Origin: Dactylorhiza incarnata
Taxonomy: Eukaryota > Streptophyta > Magnoliopsida > Asparagales > Orchidaceae
NCBI GenBank assembly: GCA_033032865.1
Contig: JAWHQI010000001.1
Coordinates: 124,001 to 188,000, forward strand
Direction of reading: 5' to 3'
DNA length: 64,000 nt
A model generated the notes under the pieces. The model ran no database searches. It saw only the letters and a list, made by a program, of their open reading frames with translations, and was not told the origin of the DNA. This document shows, piece after piece, positions 52,630 to 63,690 of this stretch (the stretch's first letter is position 1; the number at the start of each line of letters is the position of its first letter). The position numbers and the translations under genes are program-made.

Positions 52630-53033
52630 TGTTACCACTGCGAGAGAGAAGAGCCGGAGAGGGGGGGGGGGGGGGGGGGGGGTAGAGGAGAAGAAGAGAG
52701 TTGAGGGAAGGAGAGGGAGCCGCCCCCTTTCTTAAAACTTAAATGATCCAAAGATACAAAATATGGTTTAGCAATAGCCTCTTATACTATGAGGTAAGCC
52801 ACAACAATACCCCTATATAATAATATCAAGACTAAGTATGTCCAGCGCCTCCCTTCCCGCCTGCCGTGCTGTCGTCGTCGGTATTGCCGGGCGATACCGT
52901 AGGCGATACCGTGCCGCTTGCTGCGCCCTTGCCGCCCGGATCGGTAGCGCTCGGCGCTGCCGTGTCGCCCACCCCGGGAGGTCTCCGTGCGTACACCCTC
53001 CACGACGGTTCTCCATCGTGCAGGTCGGTAACA
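52630..53033 (-). repeat. 3' LTR (minus copy)
   Basis: 404 bp. A run of 22 G (52661-52682) stands where the other LTR has GGGGGGAGGCCGGCGG. Confidence 0.9.
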
Positions 53034-56000
53034 ATGTCGCCGTCTGGGAAATTGGCCTTGTCCCCAAGGCAGTAATCTGGAAATTGACGGCGAAAGTCGT
53101 CTCGAATCAGCCAAGTGCTATCGGACTGTGCCCGATGGCGCCAGGCCACCCGGATTTCTTCAGGAAACCCCGCCCCCGAGTGAGGTGGCCGATGGTCAAT
53201 AATAGCGGCCGGGTATAATGGTGCCGCACACGAATAGTCAAGGTCGGCTGAGATATATCCACGTATGGGTGGTCACCGATAACACGGGGAAGCTGCGACA
53301 CATGGAAAACGGGATGAATCTGGCTGCTTTCTGGTAACTGAAGGCAGTACGCCACTGCTCCAATCCGGCCGATTACTTCGAACGGGCCAAAGAAGCGCGA
53401 CGCCAATTTTGGGCACGCTCGGCGAGCCACAGTCAGCTGACGGTAGGGATGAAGCTTGATGAACACCTTCTCCCCCATGTTGAATTGGAGGTCCCTGCGT
53501 TTGCGGTTGGCGAAAGAGGTCATTTTGGCCTGGGCCCGACGAAGGTGATCCTTCAAACTGTCAAGAATGATGTCGCGATCCTGAAGGTGGGCCGCGAGAC
53601 TGTCCACGACATACTCGCCCGGAAGCTGCCGCACAATAGATGGAGGTGGACGACCGTAAACCACTTCAAATGGGGAGGTGTTGGCCGCATAGTGATAGGC
53701 CGTATTATAGGAGTATTCCGCCCAAGGGAGCCATTTGGCCCAAGTTCCCGACCGCTCGCCAATAAAACATCGGAGGTAGGTCTCTAGGCACCGATTGAGG
53801 ACTTCAGACTGTCCGTCCGTGTGAGGATGGTAGGCGGTGCTCATGCGGAGTCGAGTACCTTGTGGGCGGAATAGAGAGGTCCAAAAACTGCTCAGAAAGA
53901 GAGGGTCCCGGTCGCTAACAATAAAGCGTGGAAACCCATGAAGACGCACGATCTCGGCGATGAAACTATCCGCCACCGACTTCGCCGTGTAAGGATGGCG
54001 AAGAGGGATAAAGTGGCCATACTTCGAGAGGCGGTCCACGACCACCAATATACAGTCGAACCCGTCAGAGCGCGGTAGTCGGGTAATGAAATCCATGACA
54101 ATATCCTCCCATATGCGTTCCGGTATCGGGAGGGGCTGCAGGAGACCTCCTGGGAACATAGACTCGTATTTGGCCTCTGACATGGGAGGCATGCGACGAC
54201 ATAGGCCTTGATCTGACGAAACATCTGTGGCCAAAACAGGGAGGTTGATAGGCGGCGATATGTCCGAAATGCTCCGGCATGACCACCGGTCGGCGATGCG
54301 TGGAACTCGTCCAACAATCGCGGAATGCATGCGGAGGTGGCTGAAAGCGCCAAACGGCCGCGGTAGAACAACCTGCCGCCTGTGTAAGGGGGGTGCGCCG
54401 CCGGATTGGCGATAAGGTCCGTGTGAATCGACGACAGAAAGGGATCTTTTTATACGCCCTCTTGGATGTCGGAGCCATCCTCCCAAACGGGCCGAGTAAT
54501 GGTCGTTAGCTCCGGAGCGTGCGGTTGGCGGGAGAGGGCATCGGCCGCCCGGTTGGTCTTGCCGGATCGGAAAGCAATCGAAAAGTCGTAGCCCAATAGC
54601 TTGGCTACCCAAACTTGTTGTGCCGGTGTTGCTATTTTCTGTTGCAAAAGATAGCGAAGGCTATGGTGGTCCGTGCGAACCACAAATGACCGACCGAGGA
54701 GATACGGTCTCCAATGCTGTACCGCTAAGACGAGAGCCATGAGCTCGTTCTCATACGCCGAGTGGCTGCGAATGGTGGAAGAGAAGGCACGGCTGTAAAA
54801 GGCAATCGGTTTTCCGGACTGCATGAGGACCACGCCGACAACGGTGCCCGACGCGTTGCACTCCACCACAAAGGGCTGTTCAAAGTCCGGCATGGCCAAC
54901 ACTGGCCCGTGCACGTGGGCCGACTGAAGGCCCGTAAATGCGGCCATGGTCGCGGCTGACCAAACAAAGGGGCCCTCCTCCGACATCATGAGTAACTGGG
55001 TGAGGGGACGGGCTAAGGTTCCATAGCCTTGGATGAACCGCCGGTAGTAGCCGGTCAGACCGAGAAAACCGCGCACCTCGCGTATGGACGTGGGGGTCGG
55101 CCAGTGGAGAACCGCCGCGATCTTGTCGACGTCCATGGCCACCCCGTCGACCGAGATAATGTGGCCTAGGTAGCTCACCGAGGTGGATCCGAAAGAGCAC
55201 TTCTTGCGGTTCAATACGAGGTGGTGTCTGCGAAGAGTGAGGAGGGTGGCCCGGACGCGCCAGAGGTGTTCCTGCCAATTGGAACTATACACCAATATAT
55301 CATAAAAAAAAACAGGACATGTTTGCGGAGTGCCGACCGAAATATGTCATTCATGGTAGCCTGGAAGGTGGCCGGGGCGTTGGTCAACCCGAACGGCATT
55401 ACCAAGAACTCGAAATGGCCGTCATGAGTTCGAAATGCAGTCTTGGGAACGTCCGCCGGCCGTACCCAAATCTGATGATAGCCAGCCCGGAGGTCCAGCT
55501 TGGTGAAGAAGGTGGCACCGCGGAGCTCGTCAAGAAGCTCCTGAATGACCGGGATTGGATATTTGTCAGAGACGGTCGCTTTGTTGAGCTCGCGATAGTC
55601 AACGCAGAAGCGCCAACTGCCGTCCTTCTTGCGCACGAGGAGGACCGGGCTGGAGAAGGGGCTCGCACTGGGCCGAATGATGCCCCCCAAGAGCATCTCC
55701 CGCACAAGGCGTTCGATCTCATCTTTCTGCACATGTCCATAGTGGTACGGTCGAACCGACACCGCGGATGTGCCCGGTTGAAGGACAATGGCGTGGTCAG
55801 TGGGGCGGACGGGAGGTAGACCGACTGGGGCCACGAAGATCTCGGAAAACTCGTCCAAGATGTCGCGTAGGTCGTCCGGTAGGGGCCCTGTATCTTCCGG
55901 TTCGCTCTGAAGAGACCAAAGCCATGCCGAGAAGTCCACGACCGATGTGCGCTGAAGGGCTCGGAAGGAGACCGGAGTCCGGGGGAGGGTCGAGTCACCA

Positions 56001-57522
56001 GTGAGGCAGCACGAGGTGGGTCCTTGCTGGAAGTGCATGGTCATCTTCGCCCAATTAACACGAACGTCGCCAAGCGTTTGGAGCCATGCGACTCCCAAAC
56101 GATGTCAATGCCACCCAAGCCGAAAATGTAGAAGTCGGTCGTGACAGTGCATGCGCCGATAGTCAACGTAACCGCTTGACAATGGCCCTGAGTCGGTCGT
56201 CGCCGCCCGTCTCCCAAGCAAGCAGTGAACTCTGGCGAGGGCAGATGGGTGAAAGCGAGATCCCGCACCAAATGGTCCGAGATGATGTTGTGGCTAGCGC
56301 CGCTGTCGATCATGAGGACGATGTCCCGGTCCTGTATGCGGGCTTTTAGTTTCATCGTGCGAGGACCCGTGATGCCGCCAACCGAGAATTAAGGAAGCTC
56401 CAGGCAGTGGAGGGGTTCGGTGGGAGTGGGAGTTGGTTCGGTGTTTTCGGGCATGACCGGATCTTCGCACTTGGCCATTGCTTCCGTGAGAGCTTCGTCC
56501 CCAAATAAAGCATGAAATTCCTTGACCGAGCACACATGATTTGGAGAGTAAGGTTGGCGACAATGGAAACACAAGCCCTTCCGACGGAGCTCGTTGTAGT
56601 CCCCATCCGAGAAACGATGTGGAACGGAACGGCCCGGGCGAGGCCCACCCAGTTGAATCACGCGAGGAGCCACCTCCTGAGGCGGAGTCGGGCGAGGGGA
56701 AGCATGATGGACCGGTGGAGGATGGTGGATGCCCAAATCCGCTTCAACAACGCGAGCAAGGTCGATGGCGGCCGAGACGATCTGGGGGTGATGTGTGCGA
56801 AGGCGAGAGCGGATTGAGGGCAGGAGGCCTTGCAGAAAAAAACCCAAGTAATGGTCCGGAGGGAGCCCCGGTACGTGGGAGACCAACGCCACAAACTCAT
56901 CAATGTAACTGTCTAGGTCGGACGATTGGCGAATGCTGCAGAGGCGCTCAATGGCGGAGCCGGAGTGTCGCGCATCGTAGTGCTGAATCATTTCGTGCTT
57001 CAGCTCGGGCCATGAGATATGTGGTTGCACCTGGCGAAGCCAACGCGCCCAATGCAGGGCGGAGCCGGAGAGGCCGACAGCAGTGGTGCCCACCTTGTCC
57101 TCGTCGTGTGTGAGATGGAGGTCGAAAAATTGCTCCGCGCGAGCGATCCACCCCATTGGATCCACCCCGGTAAAGGACGACAACTCCAACGCCAGGTGTG
57201 GTCGTCCGACCACCAGAAGAGTACCCGTGGGGCGCGGGTCAATCGCGACATGCAGCTGTAGCGGGGAGGGGGGTTGCCCGAGGATTGAGCCGCCCTCCCG
57301 GGTCGACGTCGACGCGGCGGCAACTGGTGACGCGGTCGTGAGAAGCTCGAGGCGTGCAGGGATGGAGGCGTTAGTGTTGGAGTTGGTGAGGGCGATGGCT
57401 TGGAGGGCAGAAATGGACGCCCGCAGGTCAGAGAGGTCGACATCGTGGGCATCGGCGCGGGCGCGGAGGTCCTCCGTAGCGTCGAGGGAGGGTGCAGGGT
57501 TGTGGCGAGTACCGATGGTCAT
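53034..57522 (-). pseudogene. Reina-like gag-pol polyprotein, broken
   Basis: Gag starts at MTIGTRH (57522), better than the upstream ATG at 57564 by comparison with the plus copy. The capsid region contains FTGVDPMGWIARAEQFFDL and ALHWARWLRQ, and the knuckle is CFHCRQPYSPNHVC. A stop lies at 56389-56391 before protease (MIDSGASHNII near 56300). A frameshift near 56100 leads into RT (SWRFCVDYRELNKATV, FVMPFG-type region). A frameshift at the T-run 55304-55312 falls on the FFDD catalytic motif. RNase H (VECNASGTVVG, VVRTDHHSLRYLL) ends with a stop at 54450. The integrase HHCC region, then a frameshift near 54185, precede the core (MDFITRLPRSDGFD, VSDRDPL, DGQSEVLNR). A last shift near 53215 precedes the chromodomain-like tail. 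RNase H has Asn at a position that is Asp in the plus copy. Confidence 0.88.
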
Positions 57523-57575
57523 GGTGTCGAGATTCCGGCGGCACGACGGCGGGCGGACGGGCAAGTCGGACCAAA

Positions 57576-57976
57576 TGTTACCACTGCGAGAGAGAAGAGC
57601 CGGAGAGGGGGGAGGCCGGCGGTAGAGGAGAAGAAGAGAGTTGAGGGAAGGAGAGGGAGCAGCCCCCTTTCTTAAAACTTACATGATCCAAAGATACAAA
57701 ATAGGGTTTTGCAATTGTCTCTTATACTATGAGGTAAGCCACAACAATACCCCTACATAATAATATCAAGACTAAGTATGTCCAGCGCCTCCCTTCCCGC
57801 CTGCCGTGCTGTCGTCGGCGGTATCGCCGGGCGATACCACAGGCGATAATACCGTGCCGCTTGCTGCGCCCTTGCCGCCCGGATCGGTAGCGCTCGGCGC
57901 TGCCTTGTCGCCCTTCCCGCGAGGTCTCTGTGCTTACACCCTCCACGACGGTTCTCCATCCTGCAGGTCGGTAACA
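57576..57976 (-). repeat. 5' LTR (minus copy)
   Basis: 401 bp, TGTTACCACTGCG to GGTCGGTAACA. The sequence inside it on the minus strand, after the LTR end, reads TTTGGTCCGAC, the likely primer-binding region. Confidence 0.9.
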
Positions 57977-58113
57977 AAAACGCACGCCCAGTAACAGTAC
58001 TCAGATTTTGGAGCACAAAACGCGCACGAGCATGAATAGTCTTGAATCTTGAGGAATCAGTTGGAGTCCTTGATTTGTTCAAACTCTATTTGCCAATAAA
58101 AAGAAACATATTA
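57977..58113. other. Spacer between the two Reina-like elements
   Basis: 137 bp of host LTR sequence with the AAAAC and TATTA duplications at its two ends. It lies between the 5' LTRs of two elements transcribed away from each other. Confidence 0.8.
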
Positions 58114-58553
58114 TGTTACCGACTTACGGGAGGCGGATCGACCATGACGGGTGTACGCACAGCGAGCTCGTGGGACGGGAGACACAGGAGCAACACGGGA
58201 GCCGGTATCGCCATGCGACAGCGTGGGGCTACCGCCCGGCGACAGCGGGCGCGACATCGGCAGCGTGGGGCTACCGCCCGGCGACAGCGGGCGCGACAGT
58301 GGGTCCGGTTCAGGCTTGGGCGAAGAGCAGATGTATGCCGGTTTTATTATGTTAAGCATGGGGGTATTTTGGGGATTGTAATATGGGAGACCTCATAGTA
58401 TAAGAGGCCATCCTAATGACCTAATGTATTATCTTTGATCAAGCATTTTATGTGGGGGCTGATCCCTCTTCTTCTTCCTCCCAACCCTAACTTCTTCTCT
58501 CAATCTCCTCTCCCCTCTTCCTCTCTTGCTCTTCGGAGTCCGTAGTGGTATCA
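58114..58553 (+). repeat. 5' LTR (plus copy)
   Basis: Contains two copies of a 42-bp GC-rich unit (GCGTGGGGCTACCGCCCGGC plus GACAGCGGGCGCGACA-type) at about 58219-58301. It is followed by TTTGGTCTGACCTGCCG, the likely primer-binding region. Confidence 0.9.
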
Positions 58554-58605
58554 TTTGGTCTGACCTGCCGCTCCGCCCGCCTCCTTTTGGCCGCCGGATA
58601 CCGAC

Positions 58606-61600
58606 ATGGCTCGCGGAACGACCTCACGCCCCGCCGATACCGGATCTGCCGCGGACGACCTCGCCGATCGTGTCGCTGCCCAAGACGCCCACCTTGTCGC
58701 GCTCCAGACCGCCGTCGCCGCCCTCACCGCCGGCCAGGACACGCTCGCGTCCGGCCAGGCCTCGTTCGCGGCCGGCCAAGCCTCCCTGGCGGCCGGCCAG
58801 GCGGAACTCATCGCCCGCATTGCCGCCTGGGCGCCGGAACGGGCGAGCCAGGCGAACGGCAGCCCCGTTCCGCCCCTCCTTCCGGATCCTCTCCTCCGGC
58901 CGCCTGCCGCGGCCGGCATCACCTTCGGCCGTGTTTCTCCGCCCCCGTTTCCAGCTCCGACCCCGGCGTACTCTCCGGAAACCGTCTCCGTCCTCGGCAT
59001 GCCTCCACCGGCCGGTTTCACCGCCGACCGCTCCGCCCTCGCACTCGACATTCCTTCTTTCTCGGGCACGGACCCCCTCGGATGGATTGCTCGTGCGGAG
59101 CAATTTTTCGATCTCCACGGGACGTCGCCAACGGACAAAGTTAGCACGGCCGTGGTCGGCCTCGAAGGTTCGGCCCTCCATTGGGCCCGTTGGCTTCGGC
59201 AAATCCAACCCGCCATTTCGTCGACGGAGTTCAAACACGAAATGGTGAGCCGCTACGACGCTCGTTACGTCGGCTCCGCCATCGAGCGGCTTTGCACGAC
59301 CCGTCAGTCCACCACGGTGGATGCCTACATCGATGAGTTCGTCGCGCTGGTCACTCAAGTACCGGGCCTCCCTCCCGACCATTACCTCAGATTCTTCCTC
59401 CAAGGCCTCCGTCCCAACATCCGCTCCCGTCTTCGCACGCATCACCCGCGCACGGTATCCGAGGCCCTCGACCTTGCTCGGGCCGTCGAGGCGGAACTCG
59501 GGCCTCGGCAGGCCGCTCCTTTCACTTTTCGGCCCCCGCCGCCGGCGGCCCCCGCTCAGCGCTTCCCGCCTCCGGGTGCCGGCCGGCCTCCCCGACCAGA
59601 AGGCCCGCAACGCGTCGACTACAACGACCTCCGCCGACGCGCGCTTTGCTTCCGTTGCCGCTAGCCCTACACCCTGCACCACGTCTGTTCCGTTAAGGAG
59701 TTTCATGCCCTTTTCGTGGATGGCGAAAGCCCTGACGGACTCGAGGACCCTCCGTTGGAGGAGGCGCCTCCGGCTCCTTTTGACGGAGAACCAGAGCCTG
59801 CACCGCTCAACGTCCTGGAGCTTCCCTTTTACTCAGTGGGGGGCCTTACGAGGCCACGTATGATGAAGCTGTCCGGGATGCTCCACGACCGACCCATCAT
59901 TGTGATGATTGACAGTGGGGCGAGCCACAATTTCATGTTGGCCCCCCTCGCACGCCGCCTGGGGTTACCTGCCGACCCTTCCCCCGACTTTTCCGTCTGT
60001 CTAGGGGACGGCCGCCGCCGCCCCACCTTAGGCCAGTGCTCGGGCGTCACCCTGTCCCTGGGCCCGTGCACGGTCACCGCGGACTTCTACCTCTTCGAGC
60101 TGGGGGGCCTTGACGCCATCCTGGGGGTCGCGTGGTTGCAAACTCTGGGCGACGTCCGCGTCAACTGGGCGTCTATGACCATGTCCTTTCTCCACCAGGG
60201 CCAACCCTGCCGCTTGGTGGGCGATTCGACGCTCCTCCGCTCGCCCATTTCCTTCCGCGCCATGAACCGCGTCACCGACATCGACTTCTCGGCGTGGTTG
60301 TGGACGGTGCAGCCCTCACCTCCCTCGTCGGCCGACAGCCTTCCGGCCGACATGACGACACTTCTTGATGATTTTTCGGCGCTCTTTGAGCCGCTACCCG
60401 GCCTTCCCCCCGCGCGGCCGACCGACCACGCCATCGTACTGCAGCCCGGCGTCGCGGCGGTTTCCGCCCGTCCTTACCGATACGGGCACACGCAGAAGGA
60501 CGAGATCGAGCGGTTGGTTCGAGAGATTCTGTTGGGAGGCCTGATTCGGCCCAGTGCGAGCCCCTTCTCCAGCCCGGTGCTTCTTGTCCGCAAGAAGGAC
60601 GGCAGCTGGCGTTTCTGCGTGGATTACAGGGAGCTGAACAAGGCGACGGTACCGGACAAGTACCCGATTCCGGTCATTCAGGAGCTGCTGGACGAGTTAC
60701 ACGGCGCCGTGTTTTTCACCAAACTCGACCTCCGCGCCGGCTATCACCAGATACGGGTCCGACCGGAAGACGTTCCGAAGACGGCTTTTCGGACGCACGA
60801 CGGCCACTTCGAGTTTTTGGTGATGCCGTTCGGGCTCACCAACGCTCCCGCTACTTTCCAGGCTTCCATGAATGACGTCTTCCGCCCGGTCCTGCGTAAG
60901 CACGTTTTGGTTTTCTTTGATGACATTCTTGTTTTCAGTACTTCCTGGCAGGACCACCTCCACCATGTTCGGGAGACTTTTACTACTCTGCGCCGTCATC
61001 ACTTCACCCTCAACCGGAAGAAGTGTACCTTTGGGGCCACGACAGTGAGCTATCTGGGCCACACGATCTCCGCCCAGGGTGTCGCTATGGATGCGGACAA
61101 GATTGAGGCCGTGACCCGATGGCCGACTCCCACTTCTGTTTGCGAGGTACGGGCTTTTCTCGGCCTGACCGGCTACTACCGGCGATTTATCCGGGATTAG
61201 GGGGGGGGGGGGGGGGTGGCCCGCCCTCTCACTCAGCTGCTGAAGGCCCCAGCCGATGGTCCTTTCTCGTGGCCGCCAACCGCCATGGCCGCTTTCGCCT
61301 CCTTGCAGTCCGCCTTGATCCGTGGACCGGTTTTGGCCATGCCGGATTTTCGACAGCCGTTCATCATGGAATGCGACGCCTCCGGCTCCGGCGTCGGAGC
61401 TGTCCTGATGCAGGCCGGCCGCCCGATAGCTTATTTTAGTCGCGCCTTCTCGACGGTCGTCCGCAGCCGCTCGGCTTACGAGAACGAGTTGATGGCCTTG
61501 GTATTGGCCGTGCAGCATTGGAGGCCGTACCTGTTGGGCCGACCCTTCATCGTCCGCACTGATCATCACAGCCTCTGGTATCTGCTGCAGCAGAAGATCG

Positions 61601-63206
61601 CCACGCCGACAGAGCAGCTGTGGGTTGCCAAGCTTCTGGGATATGATTTTTCGATCGAGTTCCGGTCAGGGAAGACCAACCGCGCGGCGGACGCACTGTC
61701 CCGTCACCCTCAGGCTTCGGAGTTAGCCGCCATTTCCCGGCCGGTTTGGGACGACGCCACCATCTTGCAGCAGGAGGCGGAGGCCGACCCCCACTTGCTT
61801 GCGATCCGCACGGCCCTGCTCGCCGACCCCGCGACACGGCCACCGTACTCGTTGATCGGGGGACGGCTATTTCATCGGGGCCGCCTTGTTCTCTCTGCTT
61901 CCTCGACCCGCATCCCGCTCCTTCTCGCAGAGTTTCATTCGACGCCTTCGGGCGGTCACGCCGGCGCATTCCGGACCTACCGGCGGCTGGCCGCCTCCTT
62001 GTACTGGCCACACATGCTCCGCCAGGTGAAGGCCTACGTGGCGGCCTGCCTTCCTTGCCAGAAGGCCAAGTACGAGACACTGTTTCCGAGCGGCCTGCTG
62101 CAACCTCTGCCGATTCCCGAGCGTGTCTGGGAGGACATAGCGATGGACTTTATCACACGGCTGCCGCGGTCGAACGGGTTTGACTGCATTCTCGTGGTCG
62201 TTGACCGGTTGACGAAGTATAGCCATTTCATTCCGCTGCGCCACCCCTATACAGCAGCAACCGTGGCCGACAGTTTCATTTTCGAGATCGTCCGCCTTCA
62301 CTGTTTTCCCCGCTCCATTGTGAGTGACCGGGACCCGCTCTTCCTTAGCAGTTTCTGGACGTCCCTTTTCCGTCTTCAGGGCACCCGGCTCCGGATGAGC
62401 ACCGCATACCACCCGCAGTCGGACGGGCAGTCCGAAGTGCTCAACCGCTGTCTGGAGACTTACCTTAGATGCTTCATCGGTGAGAGGCCAGGCTCATGGG
62501 CGAAGTGGCTCTGCTGGGCGGAGTATTCCTACAACACCTCCTACCACCATTCGGCCAACACCTCGTCGTTCGAAACAGTTTATGGCCGGCCTCCTCCCTC
62601 GATCCTACGACATCTTCCAGGCGAATGCCCCGTGGCCAGCTTGGCCGACCACCTTCATGATCGAGATACCATTTTGGATAGCCTGAAGCACCACCTCCGC
62701 AGGGCTCAGGCAAAGATGATCTCTTTTGCCAACCGGAAGCGCAGGGACCTTTCCTTCCAGGTGGGCGAGCGAGTTTTCATCAAGCTTCACCCCTACCGCC
62801 AGCTGACCGTCGCCCGCCGCACCTGCCCCAAGCTGGCCCCACGTTTTTTTGGTCCCTTTGAGATTATCAGTCGCATCGGGGCCGTGGCCTATCGCCTGCG
62901 CCTACCAGATCAGAGCCGGATCCATCCGGTTTTCCACGTTTCTCAGCTCCGCTGAGTCATCGGCGACCACCCTGTTACTGATCACATCCCAGCGGACATC
63001 GAGCACTCCGACTCCCCACCGCTGTACCCGGCCTCGATCGTGGATCGGCGCCATCATACCCCAGGGGATCCTCTTCCAGACGAGATTCGAGTAGCATGGC
63101 GCGACCGACCACTCAGCTCCGCAACTTGGCTTCTGCGGGACGACTTCCGGCGCCAGTTTCCGGATTATTGCCTTGAGGACAAGGCAAATTTTCCAGACGG
63201 GGGTAT
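58606..63206 (+). pseudogene. Reina-like gag-pol polyprotein with three stops
   Basis: A single frame from MARGTTSRPAD (58606) is about 1,530 codons long. Gag capsid lies at about residues 150-270 (GWIARAEQFFDLHG, ALHWARWLRQ). The CCHC-like knuckle at about 59644-59690 is cut by TAG at 59662 where the sister copy has Gln. Protease has MIDSGASHNF (about 59905). RT runs 60480-61110 with intact FFDD (60913-60924). A stop TAG at 61198 is followed by a G run to 61216. RNase H follows (MECDASGSGVGAVL, VRTDHHSLWYLL), then integrase with HHCC (61930-62060) and core D, D, E near 62143, 62322 and 62428. A stop TGA at 62953 precedes the chromodomain-like region (DRRHHTPGDPLP, ATWLLRDDFRRQFPDYCLED; 63020-63180), which in other chromoviruses helps target integration to marked chromatin. 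The frame continues into the LTR. Confidence 0.92.
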
Positions 63207-63685
63207 TGTTATCGACTTACGGGAGGCGGATCCACCATGGAGGGTGTACGCACGGCGAGCTCGTGGGACGGGAGACACAGGAGCAACACGGGAGCCGGTA
63301 TCGCCATGCGACAGCGTGGGGCTACCGCCCGGCGACAGCGGGCGTGACAGCGGCAGCGTGGGGCTACCGCCCGGCGACAGCGGGCGCGACAGCGGCAGCG
63401 TGGGGCTACCGCCCGGCGACAGCGGGCGTGACAGTGGGTCCGGTTCGGGCTTGGGCGAAGAGCAGATGTAGGCCGGTTTTATTATGTTAAGCATGGGGGT
63501 ATTTTGGGGATTGTAATATGGGAGGCCTCATAGTATAAGAGGCCATCCTAATGACCTAATGTATTATCTTTGATCAAGCATTTTATGTGGGGGCTGATCC
63601 CTCTTCTTCTTCCTCCCAACCCTAACTTATCTCAATCTCCTCTCCCCTCTTCCTCTCTTGCTCTTCGGAGTCCGTAGTGGTATCA
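63207..63685 (+). repeat. 3' LTR (plus copy)
   Basis: Three copies of the 42-bp unit (about 63313-63435), one more than the 5' LTR. The purine-rich CAGACGGGGGTAT directly upstream serves as polypurine tract. Confidence 0.9.
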
Positions 63686-63690
63686 TATTA

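Larger units (their letters stand above)
52630..57976 (-). mobile_element. Reina-like chromovirus, minus copy
   Basis: LTRs at 52630-53033 and 57576-57976 (TGTTACC to GGTAACA) are flanked by AAAAC on both sides. Gag, protease, RT, RNase H, integrase and a C-terminal chromodomain-like region follow in order on the minus strand. The total length of 5.3 kb and LTRs of about 400 bp fit the Reina clade. At least two stops and four frameshifts break the polyprotein. It is inserted in the CGCACG-type LTR and lies 137 bp from the plus copy. Confidence 0.92.
58114..63685 (+). mobile_element. Reina-like chromovirus, plus copy, nearly intact
   Basis: LTRs at 58114-58553 (440 bp) and 63207-63685 (479 bp), TGTTACCGACTT or TGTTATCGACTT to GGTATCA, are flanked by TATTA (58109-58113 and 63686-63690). 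One frame spans gag to chromodomain with three stops. The LTRs differ mainly by one 42-bp tandem unit and a 3-bp indel, so the insertion looks younger than its minus-strand neighbour. Confidence 0.93.

Noticed and set aside
53107..54612. A 501-codon minus-strand frame taken as one integrase protein
   Set aside because: Only the part from about 54185 leftward is real integrase. The first ~140 codons are an out-of-frame shadow of RNase H and the HHCC region.
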